From: Rubrivivax sp.
GTDB lineage: Bacteria > Pseudomonadota > Gammaproteobacteria > Burkholderiales > Burkholderiaceae_C
Direction: 5' to 3'
NCBI GenBank assembly: GCA_020248915.1
Contig: JADCGP010000003.1
Coordinates: 248,001 to 312,000 of the forward strand
Length of the DNA stretch: 64,000 bases
Both the position numbers and the translations under genes were made by a program. The notes under the pieces were generated by a model, which saw only the letters and a program-made list of their open reading frames with translations, ran no database searches and was not told where the DNA came from. Of this stretch, positions 58,813 through 64,000 are shown piece after piece; within the stretch, counting starts at the first letter, position 1, and each line of letters begins with the position of its first letter.

Positions 58813-59712
58813 ACCCCCGCCACCGCCTCGCCCGCGCCCTCGCGCCTGGCCCTCTACCTGGACCTGATCCGCTGGGACCGCCCGGCCGGCTGGCTGCTGC
58901 TGCTGTGGCCCACGCTGTCGGCGCTGTGGATCGCGGCCGACGGCTGGCCCGGCTGGCACCTGTTCCTCGTCTTCACGCTCGGCACGGTGCTGATGCGCAG
59001 CGCGGGCTGCTGCTACAACGACGTCGTCGACCGCGAGTTCGACCGCCACGTCAAGCGCACCGCCGCCCGCCCGGTGACCCGCGGCGCCTTGTCGGTGCCC
59101 GAGGCGCTGGCGGTCGGGGCGGTGCTGGCGCTGGCGGCGTTCGCGCTGGTGCTCACGACCAACCCGCCCGCCATCCTGCTGTCCTTCCTCGGCATCGCGG
59201 TCACGCTCGCCTACCCGTGGGCCAAGCGCGTCGTCTCGATGCCCCAGGCGGTGCTCGGCGTGGCCTTCAGCTTCGGCATCCCGATGGCCTTTGCGGCCGC
59301 CCAGGGCGGCAGCGAGTGGAACCTGTCGTCGGTGCCGTGGCTCGCGCCGGCCCTGCTGGTGAGCAACCTGTTCTGGGTGCTCGCCTACGACACCGAGTAC
59401 GCGATGGTCGACCGCGACGACGACCTGCGGATCGGCATGAAGACCAGCGCCATCACGCTCGGCCGCCACGACGTGGCGGCGGTGATGGTCTTCTACGGCC
59501 TGTTCCTGGGCAGCTGGGCCGTGCTCGGCCGCGCGCTCGGGCTGGGCGGCTGGTTCCTGGCCGGCGTGGCGGTGGCGGCGGCGCAGGCCGTATGGCACTT
59601 CTTCCTGATCCGTGCCCGCACCCGGGAGGGATGCTTCCGGGCCTTCCGCGCCAACCACTGGCTCGGCTTCGCGCTGTTCGCGGGCGCCGCGCTGGACCTG
59701 GCGCTGCGCTGA
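58810..59712 (+). CDS. ubiA: 4-hydroxybenzoate octaprenyltransferase UbiA
   Basis: UbiA attaches the prenyl tail in ubiquinone synthesis in the inner membrane. The product has 300 residues. [20 protein letters not shown] leads to the first Asp motif [20 protein letters not shown] near 71-90, and the second is [20 protein letters not shown] near 196-215. About nine membrane helices. The GTG at 58810 has no clear ribosome-binding site and is part of the right arm of a perfect inverted repeat. proC converges 103 bases downstream. Confidence 0.96.
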   Translation: MTPATASPAPSRLALYLDLIRWDRPAGWLLLLWPTLSALWIAADGWPGWHLFLVFTLGTVLMRSAGCCYNDVVDREFDRHVKRTAARPVTRGALSVPEALAVGAVLALAAFALVLTTNPPAILLSFLGIAVTLAYPWAKRVVSMPQAVLGVAFSFGIPMAFAAAQGGSEWNLSSVPWLAPALLVSNLFWVLAYDTEYAMVDRDDDLRIGMKTSAITLGRHDVAAVMVFYGLFLGSWAVLGRALGLGGWFLAGVAVAAAQAVWHFFLIRARTREGCFRAFRANHWLGFALFAGAALDLALR

Positions 59713-59815
59713 CGGTCCTGGCCGCCCAGGCCACCCGACCGCCCCGGGCGACCCGGCTGCGCCGAGGGTACGGGCCGGGGTGCCGTGCGCGCCCGGTCGC
59801 CGCGGACGCGAGCGC

Positions 59816-60643
59816 TCAGCGGCCCAGTTCCTCGGCCCGTCGGCGCGCCGCGTGCAAGGCGCGCACGAAGGCGGCCTTGACGCCGTCGGCCTGCAGCGAG
59901 TCGAGCGCGGCCTGCGTGGTGCCGCCGGGCGAGGTGACGCGCTGGCGCAGCACTTCGGGTGCATCGGCCGACTGCATCGACAGCGCGGCGGCGCCGGCGA
60001 AGGTGTGCTCGGCGAGCCGGCGCGCCTGCGCGGGCTCGAGGCCCATCTCGACGCCGGCCTGCACCATCGCCTCGATGAACAGGAACACGTAGGCCGGCCC
60101 CGAGCCGGACAGCGCGGTCACGGCGTCGAGGTCGGCCTCGCGCTCGACCCAGAGGCTGGCGCCGGTGGGCGCGAACAGCGCCTCGACCGCGGCGCGCTCG
60201 GCGGCCTCGACGCCTGCGCGGGCGAACAGCGCCGCGATGCCGCGGCCGATCAGCGCCGGCGTGTTGGGCATCGAGCGCACGACGCGCGTGCTGCCGCTGG
60301 CCTGGGCGATGGCATCGCTGCGCACGCCTGCCATCACGCTGACCTGCAGCGCGTCGTGCACGAACGGCGCGCAGGGCGCGGCCGCCTCGCCGAAGCGCTG
60401 CGGCTTGACGGCCCACACCACCATGCCGGCCGCGGCCAGGCGCGCATCGGCCGCCTCCTGCGCCTGCACGCCGAAGTCGGCCGCGAGCCGCGCGCGCTGC
60501 GCGGGCACGGGCTCGACGACGACGATGGACTCCGGCGCACGGCCGCCGCGGCGCAGGCCGCCGATCAGCGCCGAGGCCATGTTGCCGCCGCCGATGAAGG
60601 CGATGCCGTCGCAACTTGCATCGCGGCCAGGCGGGATCTCCAT
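59816..60643 (-). CDS. proC: pyrroline-5-carboxylate reductase
   Basis: ProC makes proline from pyrroline-5-carboxylate with NAD(P)H. The product has 275 residues. IAFIGGGNMASALIGGLRRG is the Rossmann loop; VVRSMPNTPALIGRGIAALF, the ALSGSGPAYVFLFIEAM signature and the end VTSPGGTTQAALDSL are present. The ATG at 60643 is preferred because only 13 residues precede the fold; an ATG at 60691 would add 16 residues. It is convergent with ubiA and its 5' side faces the vapBC pair. Confidence 0.95.
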   Translation of the reverse strand: MEIPPGRDASCDGIAFIGGGNMASALIGGLRRGGRAPESIVVVEPVPAQRARLAADFGVQAQEAADARLAAAGMVVWAVKPQRFGEAAAPCAPFVHDALQVSVMAGVRSDAIAQASGSTRVVRSMPNTPALIGRGIAALFARAGVEAAERAAVEALFAPTGASLWVEREADLDAVTALSGSGPAYVFLFIEAMVQAGVEMGLEPAQARRLAEHTFAGAAALSMQSADAPEVLRQRVTSPGGTTQAALDSLQADGVKAAFVRALHAARRRAEELGR

Positions 60644-60661
60644 GCCGTCGAGTGTATCGAG

Positions 60662-60693
60662 GCATGCGCGCGGCAACGTTGCCTCGCGCATGC
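60662..60693. repeat. 32-bp near-perfect palindrome upstream of proC
   Basis: GCATGCGCG (60662-60670) and CGCGCATGC (60685-60693) are exact inverted arms around the perfect 12-bp palindrome GGCAACGTTGCC (60672-60683). Only the two positions next to the centre do not pair. It lies 18 bases upstream of the preferred proC start, between proC and vapB, and could be a regulator site or a terminator-like hairpin. Confidence 0.55.
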
Positions 60694-60770
60694 GGCTGCT
60701 GCAGTGCCGGGGCCGCAGCGGCCGGCCCTGCCCGCCCGGAGCGCCCCGGCCGAGGCTGCGTCTGCATCAC

Positions 60771-60800
60771 GACAGCAGCCGATCTGCTATCATGACAGCA
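60771..60800 (+). promoter_or_regulatory. repeated half-sites over the vapB start (operator)
   Basis: GACAGCA occurs at 60771-60777 and 60794-60800, and TGCTATC, one base from its reverse complement, at 60785-60791. The 60785-60800 part forms a 16-bp palindrome with one mismatched pair. It touches the vapB start codon, so VapBC binding would repress the operon. Confidence 0.55.
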
Positions 60801-61066
60801 TGCGCACCACCGTCACCTTGGATCCGGACGTTCAGGTCCTGCTCAGGCGCGCCATGCGCCAGCGCGACAAGTCGTTCAAGCAGGCGCTGAACGACGCGGT
60901 GCGCTCCGGGCTGGGCGGCGCCGCCCCTGCACGCGGCGGGGCGGAGCGGTACGACTTCCCGGTGTTCCGCATGGGGCGGCCGCTGGTGGACCTGACCAAG
61001 GCCACCGCGCTGGCTGCCGAGCTGGAGGACCAGGAGCTCGCGGCACGCATGCAGCGCGGGCCCTGA
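60800..61066 (+). CDS. antitoxin of a VapBC-type pair
   Basis: The product has 88 residues. MRTTVTLDPDVQVLLRRAMR then KSFKQALNDAVRSGL is a ribbon-helix-helix fold; the tail FPVFRMGRPLVDLTKATALA and AELEDQELAARMQ is a typical VapB end that wraps the toxin. The operator overlaps its start. The toxin follows after 43 bases. Confidence 0.85.
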   Translation: MRTTVTLDPDVQVLLRRAMRQRDKSFKQALNDAVRSGLGGAAPARGGAERYDFPVFRMGRPLVDLTKATALAAELEDQELAARMQRGP

Positions 61067-61109
61067 GGCCGGACCACGACGCAGGCGCGGTCCTGAAGCT
61101 GGCGAAGTC

Positions 61110-61538
61110 GTGAAGCTCGTCGACACCAACGTGCTGCTGTATGCGGTGAACGCGGATTCGGCCCAGCACCCCGTGGCGCACGCTTGGCTGCGCGATGCAC
61201 TGGTGGCGCCTCGAGGCTTGGGCCTGGCCTGGCAGTCGCTGCTGGGATTCGTGCGGCTCAGCACGCGCAGCGGCATTCTCCCTTCGCCGCTCGCCGTGAC
61301 CGACGCGCTGGGCGTGCTGAACCGCTGGCTCGCCGCACCCGCGGCACGCGTGGTGCATCCCACCGAGCAGCACGCGGCCCTGGTGGGCCGGCTGCTGCTC
61401 GGGGCGGGCACCGGCGGCAACCTCGTCGGCGACGCGCACCTCGCGGCTCTCGCCCTCGAGCACGGGGCCACCGTCGTATCGTTCGACCGCGACTTCGCGC
61501 GATTTGCCGGCGTGGCGCTGGAACTGCTCGCGGCCTGA
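61110..61538 (+). CDS. PIN-domain toxin (VapC)
   Basis: The product has 142 residues from a GTG. MKLVDTNVLLYAVNADSAQH holds the first Asp. LLGFVRLSTRSGIL is typical of the plant- and bacteria-wide PIN group. LVGDAHLAALALEHGATVVS and FDRDFARFAGV carry the late acidic residues. All catalytic positions look intact, so it should be an active RNase when free of antitoxin. The following 249 bases hold no gene. Confidence 0.88.
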   Translation: MKLVDTNVLLYAVNADSAQHPVAHAWLRDALVAPRGLGLAWQSLLGFVRLSTRSGILPSPLAVTDALGVLNRWLAAPAARVVHPTEQHAALVGRLLLGAGTGGNLVGDAHLAALALEHGATVVSFDRDFARFAGVALELLAA

Positions 61539-61787
61539 CGGTGTGAGCAGCCGAACAGGCCGTGCCGCGCCTCGAGCGTCCGGCGCCGCAGCGCGAACGG
61601 GCGAAGCTTGAAGGCGCGGGTTCACCGGGGCCCGGGGCCCGCGTCCCGGGCGCAGTGGCGCTGTGCAGCGGTGCAGCGGGGCGCGAGCCCGCTGCGGCCC
61701 ATGCCGCCGCTGGCAGCACCGGGGTTGGGAACCGCGCTCGCCCGTGTCCGTTCGGAGTCGGCAAGACCCCGCCGCACCGCCCCCGTG

Positions 61788-62609
61788 TCAGTCGATCAGC
61801 TTGCCGCCGACGCGAAAAGGGTACGGTCCGGCGAACTCGCCGACCACGGCAGTGTGCGACACCAGCGCCGCGCCGCTCCACCAGTGCAACTGGAAGCCGG
61901 GCGGCTCGAGCGTGTAGCTGTCGGAGGCATCAGGGGCCAGGTCGAGCGCGACCTGATGCGCCGGGCTCGGGCAGGTGCTGGCCACGGTGCCGGCGAAGCG
62001 GACGGTGATCGAACGGTGCAGGTGGCCTGCGATCACGCGCTCGACTTGCGGATGGCGGGAGATCACCTGCGCCAGGCCGTCTGCGCCCGACAGAGAGATG
62101 CGGTCCATGTGGCCGATGCCGGTGCGAAACGGCGGGTGGTGCAGCGCGACCACCGTGGGCCGGCCGGGCGCCTCGGCCAGTGTGCGATCGAGCCAGTGGA
62201 GCCGCTGCGAGCAAAGGTGGCCGCCGCCTTGCATCGGAATCAGCGTGTCGAGGGCGACGATTCGCAGCGGATGGTCGTCGATGGCGTACTGGATGAAAGG
62301 CGCCCACTGGCGCAGGTAGGCATGCTCGGGAAACGACGCGCGCAGGCTCTCGCGATCGTCGTGGTTGCCGGGCATCAGATAGACCGGAAGTGCACCGAGC
62401 AGCGGCTGCAACAGCTCGCGCAGCAGCGCGTACTCGTCGGGTCGGCCCCAGTCCACGAGATCGCCGGTGACAACCACGGCATCGGGCCGCTGCGGCAGCG
62501 TCAGCACGTGCTGCACGCAGCGCTCCAGCAGCCCGGCAGTGTCGACGACGCCGTAGGCCCTCTTGCGTCCGGCCTTGATGTGGGTGTCGCTGATCTGGCA
62601 GAGGATCAT
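61788..62609 (-). CDS. metallophosphoesterase (cyclic- or glycerophospho-diesterase type)
   Basis: The product has 273 residues. The metal-binding motifs are ISDTHIKAG, VVVTGDLVDWG, MPGNHDDRESLRA, VVALHHPP and IAGHLHRS, the class III order as in CpdA and GpdQ. The substrate is not fixed by sequence. It follows the ABC ATPase gene by 25 bases on the same strand, so it may act on the imported compound, for example a phosphodiester; this is inference. Confidence 0.87.
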   Translation of the reverse strand: MILCQISDTHIKAGRKRAYGVVDTAGLLERCVQHVLTLPQRPDAVVVTGDLVDWGRPDEYALLRELLQPLLGALPVYLMPGNHDDRESLRASFPEHAYLRQWAPFIQYAIDDHPLRIVALDTLIPMQGGGHLCSQRLHWLDRTLAEAPGRPTVVALHHPPFRTGIGHMDRISLSGADGLAQVISRHPQVERVIAGHLHRSITVRFAGTVASTCPSPAHQVALDLAPDASDSYTLEPPGFQLHWWSGAALVSHTAVVGEFAGPYPFRVGGKLID

Positions 62610-62634
62610 GATGGGGGTTGCGCGGCGAGTTGGG

Positions 62635-63678
62635 CTATTCCGTCGCGGCGCGCAACACCATCACCGCGCGCGCATCGACCGCGCAGTGCACGGTCTGGCC
62701 CGGCTGGAACACTTGGCGTTCCTGCACGCGCGCGATCAGCATCGCGTCGCCGCCGGCGTCGAGCACGAGCCGCGTATGGTCGCCGAGGAAGAAGCCGCTG
62801 ACCACGCGGCTGGCGAAGTGCGCGTTGGCCTCGTCGACCAGCCGCAGATCCTCGGGGCGGAACATCACGTCGCTGGCCGCCGTCCCTTCGGGCAGCGGCA
62901 GCCAGCCACCGGCAAAGCGCAGCCGGCCATCGACCGGTTCGCCGCTGACGCGGTTCATCGTGCCGATGAAGTCGGCCACGAAGGCATCGGCCGGCGCAAA
63001 GTAGATGTCCTGGGGACTGCCGATCTGCGCGATGCGCCCGTGTGACATCACCGCAATGCGGTCGCCCAGCGCCATCGCCTCGGCCTGGTCGTGCGTGACG
63101 TACACGGTGGTGATCGACAGCGAACGCAGCAGCCGGTCGATCTCCAGCCGCAAGTCCTCGCGCAGCTTGGCGTCGAGCGCGGTCAGCGGCTCGTCCAGCA
63201 GCAGCACGCGCGGGCGCGGCGCGATCGCGCGCGCCAGCGCCACGCGCTGACGCTGGCCGCCCGACAACTGGTCGATCCGGCGCGCGGCCAGCGGCTCGAT
63301 GCGCATCATCGCCAGCATTTCGCGCACGCGCGCCGCGCGTTCAGCCGCGGGCATGCGGCGCACCTTCAACCCGTATTCGACGTTGCCGGCCACCGTCATG
63401 TTCGGAAACAGCGCATAGCTCTGGAACACCATGCCGACATTGCGCCTCTCGATCGGCACCTCGGTCACGTCCTGGTCGCCGAACCGGACACGGCCGCCCG
63501 GATCGGGCGACTCCAGCCCGGCGATGATCCGCAGCGTGGTGGTCTTGCCGCAGCCTGAAGGCCCCAGCAGCACGACGGTCTCGCCCGCGGCGATCTCCAG
63601 GTCGAGCGGATGCAGCGCCCGCGTGCCGTCGTCGAACGTCTTGCTGCAGCCGTGCAGGCTGATGGGAATGCCGCTCAT
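62635..63678 (-). CDS. ABC importer ATP-binding protein (PotA/FbpC/UgpC type)
   Basis: The product has 347 residues. Walker A LLGPSGCGKTTTLRIIAGLE near 33-52, the Q loop VFQSYALFPNMT, the signature QLSGGQRQRVALARAIAPRP and Walker B RVLLLDEPLTALDAKLRE are intact, followed by YVTHDQAEAMALGD. A C-terminal TOBE-like domain (about 240-347) regulates import. The ATG at 63678 overlaps the permease stop (ATGA). The ligand could be a polyamine, iron, phosphonate or glycerophosphate. Confidence 0.93.
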   Translation of the reverse strand: MSGIPISLHGCSKTFDDGTRALHPLDLEIAAGETVVLLGPSGCGKTTTLRIIAGLESPDPGGRVRFGDQDVTEVPIERRNVGMVFQSYALFPNMTVAGNVEYGLKVRRMPAAERAARVREMLAMMRIEPLAARRIDQLSGGQRQRVALARAIAPRPRVLLLDEPLTALDAKLREDLRLEIDRLLRSLSITTVYVTHDQAEAMALGDRIAVMSHGRIAQIGSPQDIYFAPADAFVADFIGTMNRVSGEPVDGRLRFAGGWLPLPEGTAASDVMFRPEDLRLVDEANAHFASRVVSGFFLGDHTRLVLDAGGDAMLIARVQERQVFQPGQTVHCAVDARAVMVLRAATE

Positions 63679-64000
63679 GAAGTCGCGTTCGGATCGCGCG
63701 GCCGCGACGCCCATTGCAGCGCCACCAGCAGCGGAATGATGATGACGAAGAAGATCAGCGTGTATGCCGAGCCGACCTCGATGCGCAGTGAGGCGTATGC
63801 GTCGGCCAGGCCCACCGGCAGCGTGGGGGTCAATGGCGTGTGCAGCAGCAGCGTCATGTTGAACTCGCCCAGCGACAGTGTGACCACCATCAGCGAGCCG
63901 GCCACGATGCCGGAGCGGCAGTTGGGCAGCACGACACCGAAGAAGCGCTGCGTGAAGCTCGCGCCCAGGCTGCGCGCACCCTCTTCCAGCGTCTTCAGGT
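63675..64000 (-). CDS. ABC importer permease (5' part outside the window)
   Basis: The last 107 residues of an inner-membrane permease are visible. The EAA loop reads LEEGARSLGASFTQRFFGVV then LPNCRSGIVAG, the docking site for the ATPase. Two membrane segments follow (GSLMVVTLSLGEFNMTLLL and AYTLIFFVIIIPLLVAL). It overlaps the ATPase gene by four bases, so the operon reads permease-ATPase-phosphoesterase on the minus strand. Further permease and binding-protein genes should lie beyond 64000. Confidence 0.9.
   Translation of the reverse strand, partial: LKTLEEGARSLGASFTQRFFGVVLPNCRSGIVAGSLMVVTLSLGEFNMTLLLHTPLTPTLPVGLADAYASLRIEVGSAYTLIFFVIIIPLLVALQWASRPRDPNATS

Noticed and set aside
62635..64000. 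Assigning the ABC importer to phosphonate or polyamine uptake
   Set aside because: The ATPase and permease end fit several ligand classes and the binding protein lies outside the window.

Overview
This window looks like the replication-origin region of a very GC-rich betaproteobacterium of the order Burkholderiales. A Rubrivivax/Leptothrix/Methylibium-type genus is my best guess; the genus is inference. The reasons are the gene order mnmE-yidC-yidD-rnpA-rpmH (minus strand) facing dnaA-dnaN-gyrB (plus strand), the OxyR/QueA/UbiA/RsmE protein types, a Bug-family binding protein, and a PEP-CTERM gene behind a sigma-54 promoter.

Layout. 1-4047: minus-strand ribosome, membrane-insertion and tRNA-modification genes leading away from the origin. 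4048-4463: presumed oriC with one consensus DnaA box. 4464-10054: dnaA, dnaN and gyrB. 10055-16690: an acquired island of visibly lower GC. It holds IS21-like end repeats, a divergent helical protein of unknown function, a 1458-residue NACHT/STAND-like NTPase with a C-terminal PD-(D/E)XK-like nuclease motif, and an IS5-type remnant. 16691-25883: accessory genes, namely a GbsR/MarR repressor operon with a clear operator, YaeQ, the PEP-CTERM protein, an MFS transporter, a small cytochrome c, ThpR, and a Nudix-ProQ fusion. 26195-29348: pntA-pntB. 29381-36933: a type I restriction-modification operon in the order hsdR-hsdS-(AlbA/Schlafen ATPase)-hsdM, split by a repeat element. 37047-49605: housekeeping and regulatory genes (amidase, rsmE, TonB receptor, TPR-linked Ser/Thr kinase, Bug protein, queA, recG). 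49708-56030: a small protein, oxyR, dps, a Mg-type P-ATPase and prfC. 56087-58152: a toxin-antitoxin pair followed by remains of three defence-type genes (a Mod methyltransferase, an HNH endonuclease and an MNT nucleotidyltransferase) cut and joined to each other. 58250-64000: terB-like, ubiA, proC, vapBC, a metallophosphoesterase and the 3' end of an ABC importer operon that runs off the window.

How the genes work together. Replication initiation and its feedback elements sit around 3.5-6.1 kb. Two regions flanking ordinary housekeeping blocks collect foreign-DNA defence genes: the STAND-nuclease island after gyrB, and the Hsd system plus the degraded Mod/HNH/MNT scrap. The oxyR-dps-P-ATPase group looks like a peroxide and metal stress unit. 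The most unusual items are the STAND protein with its nuclease-like C-terminus, the Nudix-ProQ fusion, the DnaA-box inverted pair embedded in the rnpA coding sequence, and the palindromic repeat element that supplies the 3' end of the AlbA-type gene in the hsd operon.

All calls come from reading the sequence and comparing it with remembered family features. No database search was run.
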